A DNA stretch of 44,506 bases from Herbaspirillum sp. YR522 (GTDB lineage: Bacteria; Pseudomonadota; Gammaproteobacteria; Burkholderiales; Burkholderiaceae_D), in NCBI RefSeq assembly GCF_000282575.1, contig NZ_AKJA01000012.1, positions 1 through 44,506 of the forward strand. Reading direction: 5' to 3'. A program made the translations under genes and the position numbers. The notes beneath the pieces were generated by a model. That model did no database searches. It saw nothing but the letters and a program-made list of their open reading frames with translations, and had not been told where the DNA came from. This document shows positions 15,338 through 23,879 of this stretch, in pieces (positions within the stretch are counted from its first letter, which is position 1; each line of letters begins with the position of its first letter).

Positions 15338-16366
15338 CTACTGAAGATGAAACGCCTTCTGCAGGAAAGCCCTGACATCCTCTACCGAGCGCGCCCCCTG
15401 TTGCAGGTTGGCGCCACTGGAAACACCGCGGATCATGCAGGTCTTGAGTTCGTCCTGGACTGCCTTCAACGAGGCATACTTTTCGCCACTGGCCAATCTG
15501 TAATAGCTTCCATGCCGGCTGTCGAACAAGACCTGCGGGCATTTGTTGGCCGACGTGGCACCGGCGTGGTACTTGAAATAGGCTTCCGTATTGTCGAAGT
15601 CGTGATACGCATCCGGATACACGTGGACTTCCACCGACTGCCCGGCCTGCTGCATGTGCGGCACGAAATCGAGGCATAGCTGCGCCGGCGTGTAGTTGTC
15701 CTTCTCGCCCAGCGCCAGCATCAACGGCGCGCCGGTCAAGGCCGGCGCCGGAACCTCCCACCAGACCTGGGAGCATCCCGGGTAAAAGGCGACCAGTGCC
15801 GCAAACCGGAGGTCATCGTCGATGACACCCTTGCGAAACGATTCCATGGCCATGTCCAGCGCTACCGTGCCACCCCGTGAAAAACCGATCATGCCGATCC
15901 GCTGCGCATCGATGCGCGGGTCGGTGGCCAGCAGCTTCAGCGCGAACAGCGCGTCCACGTCGTTGACCGCCGGACTCAGCGAGGTCTGGTCTTCCATCGT
16001 GCCGTTCACGCCCCGTGGCGCGAAGGAATCCACCACGAAGGCAGCGATTCCCATGGCATTGAATACCTTCGCCCAGCGCTCGAACAGCCTCTTGTCGACA
16101 CCGTTGGAGCCGTGCGAAATCACCATCGCAGGCACCTTGCCCGGCAGGCTGGCCGGCATCGACAAGGTGCCCCAGATGGCAGTACGGCCGGTCCCATAGC
16201 GCCGATGCACCAGGTCCCACTTGCTCTTGGGGTCGGCGCTATGGAAACGCACCAGGCCGGTGGGCTGGGACGACAGGTCCGAATAGACCTGGTCGGCCCC
16301 TTCCGCCGCAGATGTCACCGCCAGCAGCATCAACACCGCGCAGAGGTACGTCGTGGGAATCTTCAT
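15338..16366 (-). CDS. Exported dienelactone hydrolase-like alpha/beta hydrolase
   Basis: 342 residues from ATG 16366, preceded by GGGAG 9 bases upstream; a longer frame to 16399 lacks a site. The N-terminus (MKIPTTYLCAVLMLLAVTSAAEG) is a signal peptide. The alpha/beta hydrolase triad is likely Ser163 in GFSRGG, Asp223 in LGEKDNYTP and His255 in PDAYHDFDN, the dienelactone hydrolase order. The oxyanion stretch is VISHGSNG near 83-89. It should hydrolyse an ester, lactone or amide in the periplasm; the substrate is unknown. The next gene downstream is the repeat protein 72 bases away. The 346-base gap upstream (16367-16712) shows no gene I can support. Confidence 0.85.
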   Translation of the reverse strand: MKIPTTYLCAVLMLLAVTSAAEGADQVYSDLSSQPTGLVRFHSADPKSKWDLVHRRYGTGRTAIWGTLSMPASLPGKVPAMVISHGSNGVDKRLFERWAKVFNAMGIAAFVVDSFAPRGVNGTMEDQTSLSPAVNDVDALFALKLLATDPRIDAQRIGMIGFSRGGTVALDMAMESFRKGVIDDDLRFAALVAFYPGCSQVWWEVPAPALTGAPLMLALGEKDNYTPAQLCLDFVPHMQQAGQSVEVHVYPDAYHDFDNTEAYFKYHAGATSANKCPQVLFDSRHGSYYRLASGEKYASLKAVQDELKTCMIRGVSSGANLQQGARSVEDVRAFLQKAFHLQ

Positions 16367-16712
16367 CTTGTTATTCTCCCTCGTCGCTCGCCGGGTCAAT
16401 GCTGGTCGGACAGCGGCGGCGTGGCGTCATTCTAACAAGCCAAAGTTCGCGCAGGCGCTACTTCCAGCCTGCCCGTGACACCCCGCCCGGCAGGAAAATT
16501 CATCTTGAAGGGTTCCGTCAGCACGCAGGAATCGGCATCCGGTCCAGCATCGCCCTGCTCCTCATGACATGCCGGGATGCAACAGCCCAGCCTGCCAATG
16601 GCAGACCGGGCGTGCGTCATCTAGTCATCGCATCATCGATGGGCTCAGTTCGCCACAAGGTTGCCCCACCCTGCCCCTCCTGGCCGGTGCCGGCAAACTG
16701 GCGACTTGGCAG

Positions 16713-18095
16713 TTACCGGTTCGCCGGCTTGAAGGCAAACTGCGTCACCTGAGCCGTATCGGCGGCGAGGTCCTTGTATATCTTGCCGCCCTTCATGACG
16801 AACAGCACTCGGGTGATGGCGGTAATGTCCTTCAACGGATCGCCGTCCACCACGATCAGGTCGGCCTCCATGCCTTTACGGATACGGCCGATACGCTCAC
16901 CCAGCCCGATCGCTTCGGCCGGGACCGAAGTGGCCTGTACCAGCGCATCCATGGCCGGCTGCCCTGCTGTCTGCACGCGGTAGACAATCTCTTCGCCCAG
17001 GCGTCCGTGGCAACCGGCAGTGGCGTCGGTTCCGAACGCGATCTTGAGATCCTTGTGCTTGATGGCGTTCTTGAACATGGCGAGCTTGAGCGCAATGGAT
17101 TCTTCCTGCAGCTTGAATGCCTCGGGCGTGTAATTGGACGTACCGAGGAAGCGCTCCTTGTTCTGCAGGTAGTTATGCCCTGCCAGGCCGATATCGGGCT
17201 CGAAGTACACGCCGCGCTCGGCCATCAGGCGGAACTCGGCATCGGTGGCGAAGCTGCCGTGCGCAATCGCATTGCAGCCACCCAGCACCGCCGCCCGGAC
17301 CGAATCGGCACTCTGCGCGTGCACCCAGGTGCGTTTACCGAGGGCGCGCGCTTCCTGGCAGGCCGCGGCGATCTGTTCGTCGCTCATCGTCTTCTCGCCA
17401 CGCTCGCGGATGCTCTTTGCCGCAAACAACTTGATCAGGTCGGCCCCCTTGGCGACCGATTCCCTTACCTTCTTGCGGATGTCGTCGGGCGTGCCCGAGC
17501 GCTCATTGATGAGATCGACCGAGGCCACGATGCGCGGCCCCGGCAGTTCGCCCCGCGCAATGGCGTCGCGCAGGTCGATGTCGGACGGCGATCCGATCGA
17601 TGGCGAGGTCAAGCCTTGCAAGGTCGTGAAGCCGCCCATGAAGTCCTTATAGACGTTTTCATAGGCGTACATGATGCGCGTTGCCGGCGCCTCCAGTGGA
17701 TTGGCGACGCGGCCATCCTTGCCGAAGTGGGAGTCGATATGCACGTGGGTATCGATCAGGCCCGGCAGCAGCGCCAAACGGGGAAAGCTATAGGTAACCT
17801 GGCGCCGCCCGTCGTCGTCTTCGATGTCATCGATGGTCGATCCCTTGACGCTCACGATGACATTCTTGCGCACGCCGCCAGCGCCATCGATCATCTCACC
17901 CACCCGGATCGTGATTGCCGCCGGGGGCTTCGATTCGGTTGGAGGCGCCGTGAAGATATTGGGCGTCGCAGCCTGCGCCAAGGACATCATCGGTGGCGTC
18001 ATCAAACCGAACGTGACCGCTAATACGGCCGTCAACTTCGCAGTGGCGACCCGACGGAGGTCACGAGACGCTGCTGTCATCAGTATTTTCATCAT
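16713..18095 (-). CDS. Exported metal-dependent amidohydrolase (imidazolonepropionase-like)
   Basis: 460 residues from 18095 (MMKILMTAASRDLRR), with a signal peptide ending SLAQA near residue 42. A longer frame to 18134 would run into the inverted repeat upstream. Metal-binding and catalytic residues of the amidohydrolase barrel are visible: His117 and His119 in DTHVHID, Lys222 in IKLFAAK, His259 in VHAQS, His279 in AIAHGS and Asp357 in FGTDATAG. The C-terminal beta sandwich GRIRKGMEADLIVVDGDPLKDI is standard. Relatives are secreted dipeptidases, prolidases or lactonases of the imidazolonepropionase-like group. It is a single gene with a possible operator at 18128-18164. Confidence 0.86.
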   Translation of the reverse strand: MMKILMTAASRDLRRVATAKLTAVLAVTFGLMTPPMMSLAQAATPNIFTAPPTESKPPAAITIRVGEMIDGAGGVRKNVIVSVKGSTIDDIEDDDGRRQVTYSFPRLALLPGLIDTHVHIDSHFGKDGRVANPLEAPATRIMYAYENVYKDFMGGFTTLQGLTSPSIGSPSDIDLRDAIARGELPGPRIVASVDLINERSGTPDDIRKKVRESVAKGADLIKLFAAKSIRERGEKTMSDEQIAAACQEARALGKRTWVHAQSADSVRAAVLGGCNAIAHGSFATDAEFRLMAERGVYFEPDIGLAGHNYLQNKERFLGTSNYTPEAFKLQEESIALKLAMFKNAIKHKDLKIAFGTDATAGCHGRLGEEIVYRVQTAGQPAMDALVQATSVPAEAIGLGERIGRIRKGMEADLIVVDGDPLKDITAITRVLFVMKGGKIYKDLAADTAQVTQFAFKPANR

Positions 18096-18127
18096 GGTTG
18101 TCTTGATTGGCGTAGTTAGTATTTGTT

Positions 18128-18164
18128 GTATCATCAGACGTTACGACATATCTTTTGATGATAC
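18128..18164. promoter_or_regulatory. Inverted repeat upstream of the amidohydrolase
   Basis: GTATCATCA (18128-18136) and TGATGATAC (18156-18164) form a perfect 9-bp inverted repeat separated by 19 bases. It lies 33 bases before the chosen start and overlaps a longer start candidate. The spacing is too wide for one dimer on one face; it may be two half-sites of a looped or tetrameric regulator. Confidence 0.45.
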
Positions 18165-18288
18165 ACATCCTAACGAAGTCGTGCAGCGTGGTCAATACGA
18201 GGGGCTGGCGCAGCGTATCCCGTTGGCCTGCTTCCCGGCCGACTAGCCAGCCGCACGCCAGGTACGTCGGTCACGTAACGAAGGTGGG

Positions 18289-18723
18289 CTATCGATCGTC
18301 CCGCGATTTGTTGTCCACCGCGGGATGCGACTTATCGAAATCGCGCCGTGCATCGACGATCAGTGGCCAGTGTTGCCTGATCCAGTCGGTGAATCCATGC
18401 AGCGCGGGCAATAAATCCTGGCCCATGCTGGTCAGTTCATACTCCACGCGCGGCGGCACCTCGGCGTAGCAGTGCCGGATGAGGAAGCCGTCGCGCTCCA
18501 GGTTTCGCAGCGTCACGGTCAACATGCGCTGGGTAATTCCTTCGATGCCGTTCTTGATTTCCGAGAACCGCAGCCTGTGACCAGGAACGATCGACAGCAG
18601 CAAGAGGGTGAGAATGGTCCACTTGTCACCTAGCCGCGCCAGTACATCGTGCGGCGCGCACGGCTTGAGTCGTGGCCCCTTCGGGGTCTGCTCATAGTCG
18701 CGACCATGCAATGTGTCAGCCAT
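18289..18723 (-). CDS. HxlR-family transcriptional regulator
   Basis: 144 residues from ATG 18723, which follows GGAGG at 7 bases; the frame stays open upstream but the extension overlaps the divergent gene. The winged HTH of the HxlR family is clear: CAPHDVLARLGDKWTILTLLLL, then RFSEIKNGIEGITQRMLTVTLRNLERDGFLIRHCYAEVPPRVEYELTSMG. HxlR-type regulators respond to aldehydes, quinones or oxidants, often through a cysteine; a Cys is present in KPCAPHD before the HTH. It is divergent from a GST gene 99 bases away and probably controls it and itself. Confidence 0.88.
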   Translation of the reverse strand: MADTLHGRDYEQTPKGPRLKPCAPHDVLARLGDKWTILTLLLLSIVPGHRLRFSEIKNGIEGITQRMLTVTLRNLERDGFLIRHCYAEVPPRVEYELTSMGQDLLPALHGFTDWIRQHWPLIVDARRDFDKSHPAVDNKSRDDR

Positions 18724-18744
18724 TGGTATCCTCCGTGTGCCCAA

Positions 18745-18760
18745 GGCACCAAAATGTGCC
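18745..18760. promoter_or_regulatory. Candidate HxlR operator
   Basis: GGCACCAAAATGTGCC: 5-bp inverted arms GGCAC/GTGCC with six bases between, in the HxlR-GST intergenic region just upstream of the GST promoter. Confidence 0.4.
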
Positions 18761-18763
18761 GTC

Positions 18764-18792
18764 TTGCGGGTGCCCAGACGACAGTATACATT
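18764..18792 (+). promoter_or_regulatory. Candidate promoter of the GST gene
   Basis: TTGCGG (18764-18769) and TACATT (18787-18792) with 17 bases between, or TATACA at 18785 with 15. It lies 30 bases before the GST start. Confidence 0.4.
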
Positions 18793-18822
18793 CGTAACCA
18801 ACAAACCTACGGAGAGCGAAAA

Positions 18823-19434
18823 ATGCTGTTGTATCAATTCCGCAAGGGCACAAATCCCCGCCGCGTCATCATTTACCTGGCTGAAAAGGGCATCGATATC
18901 CCGCGCTACGAACTCGACTATGAGAACGGTGAACACCGTTCTCCCCGTTATCTCGCCCTCAATCCGGCAGGCCGTGCGCCGAGCCTGGTCACCGATTCGG
19001 GAATAGCCATCACCGAGTCGGCCGCCATCGTCGAATACCTGGAAGAGCTTCATCCCGAGCGGCCTATGATCGGCACCGACCCTGCCACACGTGCGCGCGT
19101 ACGTTCGCTTGAGCGGCTTGGCAACGACCTGGTCGCGCGCGGCCAGCTGTGGTTATGGAACCGTACCGGAGCGTTTCCCGCGAAGGAGGCCTCTCCTTCC
19201 CCGGAGGCGACCGACCGCTTGAGCCGGTATGTGACCGAACTGCTCGATGTGCTGGAAAGTGAAATTGGCGAAAACGATTTTCTTGCAGGTAGCTTGCCTA
19301 CCATCGCGGATTGCACCACGTTCACGATCTTCCAGACCGCACGCGAGAGGTTCGACCTGCCGTTCGGACATCAGCACGCGCGGCTCGACGCCTGGTACGA
19401 CAGGTTTCGTCGCCGTCCCAGTGCAGAGTACTAA
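18823..19434 (+). CDS. Glutathione S-transferase family protein
   Basis: 203 residues from ATG 18823, preceded by GGAGAG. The N-terminal thioredoxin-like domain (1-80) has LYQFRKGTNPRRVIIYLAEKGID and the cis-Pro/glutathione-site motif GRAPSLVTDSGIAITESAAIVEYLEE. The C-terminal helical domain carries FLAGSLPTIADCTTFTIFQ, the N-capping box of GSTs. The usual catalytic Ser/Cys/Tyr position near residues 9-12 reads GTNP, so the activating residue is uncertain. Likely role: conjugation or reduction of an electrophile in the cytoplasm under control of the divergent HxlR regulator. Confidence 0.88.
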   Translation: MLLYQFRKGTNPRRVIIYLAEKGIDIPRYELDYENGEHRSPRYLALNPAGRAPSLVTDSGIAITESAAIVEYLEELHPERPMIGTDPATRARVRSLERLGNDLVARGQLWLWNRTGAFPAKEASPSPEATDRLSRYVTELLDVLESEIGENDFLAGSLPTIADCTTFTIFQTARERFDLPFGHQHARLDAWYDRFRRRPSAEY

Positions 19435-19506
19435 CAACGCAGTAGCCTGGAGCGTTTGCCGCTGCAACGGATGATCGTCGTGGACCATGTCGGGCGCCGC
19501 GCGCCC

Positions 19507-19530
19507 GGATGGCCGGATGGCCGGATGGCC
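19507..19530. repeat. Three tandem copies of GGATGGCC
   Basis: Three perfect 8-bp units in the gap between the GST and DUF1566-like genes. The unit length is not a multiple of three and no gene spans it, so slippage would be neutral to coding. The rest of 19435-19620 shows nothing. Confidence 0.8.
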
Positions 19531-19620
19531 GGCGACGACCGGCCGGTCGGCATGCGGGAACTTCGTTTCGAGTGTCGTCACTCATCGCCATGAGAACGAG
19601 TCATTTGGACGGAGCAGGTC

Positions 19621-19995
19621 ATGATCCTATTGGATAAGATGCCGGTGGCCATCGGCCACGGCGAGCGCTACGCGGGGTTGATCCTCGGCACCGGCGAGCA
19701 TCGGTCGCATCACGTTATCCTGCTTCCCGGCGAGGCCAGCCGGGTCAGCTGGCAAGCGGCTCATCAATGGTCGCTCGAACGCGGCGGCGATCTGCCCACC
19801 CGGCGCGAGCTGGCCCTGCTCTTGGCCAACCGGCGGGAATGCTTTCAGGAGGGATGTTACTGGTCCGGCGAGAAATTCTCGATCGATTCGCTCTATGCCT
19901 GGAACCAGTTCTTCTGTACCGGCACGCAATACAACGATCACGTCAGCAATTCGATGATGGCGCGGGCAATCCGCAGGGTTGCGGTCGACGAATAA
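19621..19995 (+). CDS. DUF1566-like protein
   Basis: 124 residues; ATG 19621 follows GGAGCAGG. The second half has the DUF1566/Lcl-type pattern: LPTRRELALLLANRRECFQEGCYWSGE, then AWNQFFCTGTQYN and ARAIRRV. The N-terminal half (MILLDKMPVAIGHGERYAGLILG) is a short beta region with no signal peptide, so it may stay in the cell. Small proteins of this kind are common near phage tail or surface-protein genes but here none is adjacent. Function unknown. Confidence 0.75.
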   Translation: MILLDKMPVAIGHGERYAGLILGTGEHRSHHVILLPGEASRVSWQAAHQWSLERGGDLPTRRELALLLANRRECFQEGCYWSGEKFSIDSLYAWNQFFCTGTQYNDHVSNSMMARAIRRVAVDE

Positions 19996-20145
19996 CATCG
20001 TGGCGCGTTCGTGCCGCGCGGCTCTGTTGGGCCGAGCCCCTTCCCTGCCGATGCCGACTGGCCCCGCTCCGGCCTCCCCTGCCTCGCCCGGTGGCCCCGT
20101 CCTGCGCTGAAAACCGGGGTATTCCCGCCTGCCGACAATCCGAAA

Positions 20146-20165
20146 TTTACCTGCCGGCAGGTAAA
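20146..20165. promoter_or_regulatory. 20-bp perfect palindrome upstream of ilvE
   Basis: TTTACCTGCCGGCAGGTAAA, perfect over 20 bp with no T-tract, so it is not a terminator. It lies 67 bases before the ilvE start. Its length and symmetry fit a dimeric regulator. Confidence 0.65.
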
Positions 20166-20232
20166 CCGGTATCCTTGCCATCTGGGCGATGCGCTTCGCT
20201 CCCCGATTCCTCTCTCGATGATGTTATTGGCA

Positions 20233-21321
20233 ATGACTACCCAAAATTTCTTTTCCACCCAGCAAGCTGTCCAAACTCCTGCCGACGTGCGTGCGGCCGC
20301 CATGCAGAACCCCGGTTTTGGCAGCGTTTTCTCGGCCAACATGGCCAGCGCGCGCTATACCGTGGCCGACGGCTGGCATGGCGGGCAGATCGCCCCGTAC
20401 GCGCCGCTGACCATCCCGCCCAGCGCATTGGTGTTCCACTACGCCCAGGAGATCTTCGAGGGCTTGAAGGTCTATAGCCTGGAAGACGGCGGCATTTCGC
20501 TGTTCCGCCCCGAGGCCAATGCCAGCCGCTTTGCCAAGTCGGCAGAACGCCTGGCCATGCCGCCGCTGCCGGTCGAGGTGTTCCTCGAATCGGTGCAGCA
20601 ACTGGCGCTGATCGACAAGGACTGGATTCCCAAGGAGCGTGGCTCGTCGCTCTATCTGCGCCCGGTCATGTTCGCGACCCAGGCGGTGCTGGGCGTGAAG
20701 CCGGCGTCCGAATATTCGTATTTCGTGCTGGCCTGCCCGGTGGGCGACTATTTCAAGGACAGCAACTCCGGTATTTCGCTGTGGGTGTCCGAGAACTTCT
20801 CGCGTGCGGGCATCGGCGGCACCGGCGAAGCCAAGTGCGGTGGCAACTATGCCGCCAGCCTGGCGGCCCAGGCCGAAGCGCAACGCCAGGGCTGCGACCA
20901 GGTGGTGTTCCTCGATAGCCGGGACAAGACCTGGGTCGAGGAACTGGGCGGCATGAACATCTTCTTCGTGTTCAAGGATGGCACCATCCAGACCCCTCCC
21001 CTGGGCGGCACCATCCTGCCCGGCGTCACCCGCGATTCGCTGCTCAAGCTGGCCGCCAGCCTGGGCATCGAAGCGCGCGAGGAACAATACTCCATCCAGC
21101 AATGGGAAGCCGATGCCCGCAGCGGCAAGCTGGTCGAGGCGTTCGCCTGCGGCACCGCCGCCGTGATCACGCCGATCCGCCATGTCAAGCGCGCCACCTC
21201 CGAGTTCTCGATCGGCGATGCCAAGGCCGGAAAGATCACGCTGCAGTTGAAGAATGCGCTGCTCGATATCCAGCGCGGTGCCGCCGAAGACACCTTCGGC
21301 TGGGTCAAGCGACTGGCCTGA
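20233..21321 (+). CDS. ilvE: Branched-chain amino acid aminotransferase
   Basis: 362 residues from ATG 20233 (MTTQNFFSTQQ); ATGs at 20218 and 20221 are possible and no ribosome site decides. Fold-type IV PLP enzyme of the longer (eukaryote-like BCAT) class: FHYAQEIFEGLKVY and FRPEANASRFAKSAERLAMP, the PLP lysine Lys201 in GTGEAKCGGNYAASLAAQ, VEELGGMNIFFVF, and GTILPGVTRDSLLKLA, with a final ACGTAAVITPI. It transfers amino groups between glutamate and Leu, Ile or Val in the cytoplasm. It stands alone with its own terminator and an upstream palindrome. Confidence 0.95.
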   Translation: MTTQNFFSTQQAVQTPADVRAAAMQNPGFGSVFSANMASARYTVADGWHGGQIAPYAPLTIPPSALVFHYAQEIFEGLKVYSLEDGGISLFRPEANASRFAKSAERLAMPPLPVEVFLESVQQLALIDKDWIPKERGSSLYLRPVMFATQAVLGVKPASEYSYFVLACPVGDYFKDSNSGISLWVSENFSRAGIGGTGEAKCGGNYAASLAAQAEAQRQGCDQVVFLDSRDKTWVEELGGMNIFFVFKDGTIQTPPLGGTILPGVTRDSLLKLAASLGIEAREEQYSIQQWEADARSGKLVEAFACGTAAVITPIRHVKRATSEFSIGDAKAGKITLQLKNALLDIQRGAAEDTFGWVKRLA

Positions 21322-21361
21322 CGACGCCCGGCGTGCCGCTGCCGGTGCGCCTGCGAACCCC

Positions 21362-21396
21362 AAGGCACAGCCTGTTGCAAGGCTGTGCCTTTTTTT
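21362..21396 (+). terminator. Rho-independent terminator of ilvE
   Basis: AGGCACAGCC (21363-21372) and GGCTGTGCCT (21381-21390) form a 10-bp stem with an 8-base loop, then seven T. The remaining bases to 21661 hold only a TCGCGA-tcgat-TCGCGA dyad at 21464-21480 and no gene. Confidence 0.92.
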
Positions 21397-21661
21397 CGCC
21401 TGCGATATTGCGCCGGCTGGCCATGCGCGGCGCCTCACAGGCGCACCAGCACGACCCTCGCGCTCGCGATCGATTCGCGATTAATGACTGCCGTTCATAG
21501 GTGCATGCCGTTTCATGGGACTAATCAACGCAATCCGCTGCGCGTAGCATCTGCTGCATTCGACCTGGAGGCCAGCGAGCGACATGACCCAGGCCAGCGC
21601 ACGCTGCCGCCCAATCGACGCGCCTATCCCGGGCAAGTCCATTCACATCAAGGAATCGAGC

Positions 21662-22078
21662 ATGATGAAAATCAGCCGCAACGGCACGCAACCCTCGGCC
21701 AAGGGGCCGGCCGACTACTTTACCGGTGCGGTGCGCATCGACAGCGCCTTCAATGCCGAGGCCCCGGCCCGCAGCGGTGGCGCTATCGTCACCTTCGAGC
21801 CCGGTGCCCGCACGGCCTGGCATACCCATCCATTGGGCCAGACGCTGATCGTCACCAACGGCGTCGGCTGGACCCAGTGCGAAGGCGGGCCGCGCACCGA
21901 GATCCGGGCCGGCGATGTGGTCTGGTGCCCATGCCAGCGCCGGCACTGGCATGGGGCCACCGACAGGACGTCCATGTCGCATGTGGCCATCACCGAGATG
22001 CTGGATGGCAAGAACGTCGAGTGGATGGAGCACGTCACCGACGAGCAATACCTGGCAGGCCCGGTGGTGACCGACTGA
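21662..22078 (+). CDS. Single-domain cupin (hydroxynitrile lyase/carboxymuconolactone-like)
   Basis: 138 residues from ATG 21662, preceded by AAGGA at 7 bases; a longer frame from 21584 lacks a site. Cupin motif 1 has His54, His56 and Gln60 in WHTHPLGQ; motif 2 has His95 and His97 in [11 protein letters not shown]. This mononuclear metal arrangement is shared with manganese cupins such as bacterial (R)-hydroxynitrile lyases and related TIGR-type proteins of small-molecule metabolism. It is convergent with the LysR gene 45 bases away. The actual reaction is not known. Confidence 0.82.
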   Translation: MMKISRNGTQPSAKGPADYFTGAVRIDSAFNAEAPARSGGAIVTFEPGARTAWHTHPLGQTLIVTNGVGWTQCEGGPRTEIRAGDVVWCPCQRRHWHGATDRTSMSHVAITEMLDGKNVEWMEHVTDEQYLAGPVVTD

Positions 22079-22123
22079 GCAGCGCTACGTCACCGCCGCC
22101 TGCCGTGCCCATGCTCATGCTGC

Positions 22124-23029
22124 TCAGCATGGATGCGGTCCCTTGTAGCGCAGCGCCTCGACCAGCAGGCCGAATGCCGGCGACGCCTGGCGTCGGCTGG
22201 CGTAATAGAGGTGATAGCCGGGAAAGGTCGGGCTCCAACTCTTCATCACGTGCTTGAGGGCGCCCGAGGCGACATGGGCTTGCACCATGTCGTGCGGCAG
22301 GTAGGCCAGGCCGAAGCCTTGCAGCGCCGCCCGCAGCATCGGCTCGCTGCTGTTGAAGGTCCATTGCCCTTCGACCCGCGCCTTGACCTTGTGGCCGTCC
22401 CGTTCGAACTCCCAGCTCATCAGGCCGCCGTGGGTCGGCAGCCGCAGGTTGATGCATTCGTGCGCGGCCAGGTCGGCCGGTTCCTGCGGACGGCGTCGGC
22501 CGGCCAGGTAGCCGGGACTGCCGACCACCGCCATGCGCAGGTCGGGGGCGATGCGCACGGCGATCATGTCCTTCTCGACCTGGTCGCCCAGCCGCACGCC
22601 GGCATCATAGCGGCCGGCGACGATGTCGGTCAGGCCGTAGTCGACGCAGATCTCGATATTGATCTCGGGGTAATCCTCGGCCAGCTTGAGCAAGCCCGGC
22701 CACAGCACCGTGTTGGCCGCATGCTCGGCCGCGCTCAGGCGGATGGTGCCGCTGGGCTTGTCCTTGAGCGAGCTCAACGCGGCGAGCTCGGCCTCGATCT
22801 CTTCAAAACGGGGCGCGATACTCGACATCAGCCGCTCGCCCGCTTCGGTGGCCGACACGCTGCGGGTGGTGCGGGTCAGCAGGCGCAGGCCCAGCCGCGT
22901 CTCGAGTGCGCGTATGGTGTGGCTCAAGGCCGATTGCGACACCCCGAGCTGGGCCGCCGCCCGCGTGAAACTGCCTTCCCTGGCCACCGCCACGAAGGCC
23001 AGCAGGTCGTTGTAGTTTTCACGCGCCAT
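22124..23029 (-). CDS. LysR-family transcriptional regulator
   Basis: 301 residues. N-terminal winged HTH at 5-64 (NDLLAFVAVAREGSFTRAAAQLGVSQSALSHTIRALETRLGLRLLTRTTRSV) and a substrate-binding domain from about 90 (GTIRLSAAEHAANTVLWPGLLKL ... ADLAAHECINLRLPT). The wording is of the CrgA/AaeR-type group. It lies 145 bases after ligK on the same strand beyond that gene's terminator, and converges with the cupin gene, so its target is not fixed by context. Confidence 0.9.
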   Translation of the reverse strand: MARENYNDLLAFVAVAREGSFTRAAAQLGVSQSALSHTIRALETRLGLRLLTRTTRSVSATEAGERLMSSIAPRFEEIEAELAALSSLKDKPSGTIRLSAAEHAANTVLWPGLLKLAEDYPEINIEICVDYGLTDIVAGRYDAGVRLGDQVEKDMIAVRIAPDLRMAVVGSPGYLAGRRRPQEPADLAAHECINLRLPTHGGLMSWEFERDGHKVKARVEGQWTFNSSEPMLRAALQGFGLAYLPHDMVQAHVASGALKHVMKSWSPTFPGYHLYYASRRQASPAFGLLVEALRYKGPHPC

Positions 23030-23118
23030 TCATGAACTCCATTCATAAGATGGCGCTTATTGTAATGGCCAATCGCCAGCGGCATCCAACGGCACGGCAG
23101 GCGCCGGATCGGCCACCA

Positions 23119-23152
23119 ATAAAAATGCCATCCAGCATTCACCGGACGGCAT
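23119..23152 (-). terminator. Rho-independent terminator after ligK
   Basis: On the minus strand ATGCCGTCC and GGATGGCAT (plus-strand 23144-23152 and 23125-23133) form a stem with one mismatch and a 10-base loop, followed by TTTTATT. It lies just past the ligK stop. Confidence 0.8.
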
Positions 23153-23174
23153 CGCATCGTTGCGCGCGCAGCGC

Positions 23175-23879
23175 TCAGTCGATGTACTTCAAGCCGGCCG
23201 CAGCCAGCGGCTCGCGCATCTGGTACATGTCCAGGCCCAGTACGCCGGAAGCCAGCTTGGCGCGTTTCTCGCCTTCCAGGTCTTCGCGCCGTTGCGCCAC
23301 TTCCGCCACCCGCATGGCGTCCTGCGCGGGCACCACGGTCACGCCGTCGTCGTCGGCTACGATCACGTCGCCCGGGTTGACCAGCGCGCCGGCGCAGATC
23401 ACCGGGATGTTGACCGAACCCAGGGTCGCCTTGATGGTGCCCTTGGCGCTGACGGCGCGGCTCCATACCGGAAAGCCCATTTCCTTGAGTACCTTCACAT
23501 CGCGTACCCCGGCGTCGATCACCAGCGCCCGTGCGCCGCGCGCCATGAAACTGGTGGCCAGCAGGTCACCGAAATAGCCATCGGTGCATTCGGCGGTGAG
23601 CGCCGCCACCACGATGTCGCCCGGGCGGATCTGCTCGGCGGCGACGTGCAGCATCCAGTTGTCGCCCGGATGCAGCAAGACGGTGACGGCCGTACCGCAG
23701 GCTGCCGAGCCCGGGTAGATCGGGCGCATGTACGGCTTGAGCAAGCCGGTGCGCCCCTGCGCTTCATGCACGGTGGCCGCGCCAAGCTCGCCCAGGCGCT
23801 CCACGGCGAGCTGGTCGGCGCGGTCGATATGGCGCTTGACCACGCCGAGCTGGTTGATCAATGGGGTGGTCATGGTCAC
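23175..23879 (-). CDS. ligK: 4-carboxy-4-hydroxy-2-oxoadipate (CHA) aldolase, LigK/GalC type
   Basis: 234 residues of the RraA-like fold. Strong resemblance to LigK/Gal[25 protein letters not shown] near 34-58, [53 protein letters not shown] (the conserved G-x-x-x-L / R-x-x-x-D metal site), [24 protein letters not shown], and [18 protein letters not shown]. The enzyme splits CHA into pyruvate and oxaloacetate, the last step of protocatechuate or gallate 4,5-cleavage. It overlaps ligJ by 4 bases, so both consecutive steps are co-translated. Confidence 0.92.
   Translation of the reverse strand: MTMTTPLINQLGVVKRHIDRADQLAVERLGELGAATVHEAQGRTGLLKPYMRPIYPGSAACGTAVTVLLHPGDNWMLHVAAEQIRPGDIVVAALTAECTDGYFGDLLATSFMARGARALVIDAGVRDVKVLKEMGFPVWSRAVSAKGTIKATLGSVNIPVICAGALVNPGDVIVADDDGVTVVPAQDAMRVAEVAQRREDLEGEKRAKLASGVLGLDMYQMREPLAAAGLKYID

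Noticed and set aside
16432-16620. 62-residue minus-strand frame between the two exported hydrolases
   Set aside because: No ribosome site and no family resemblance; the gap is better left unassigned.
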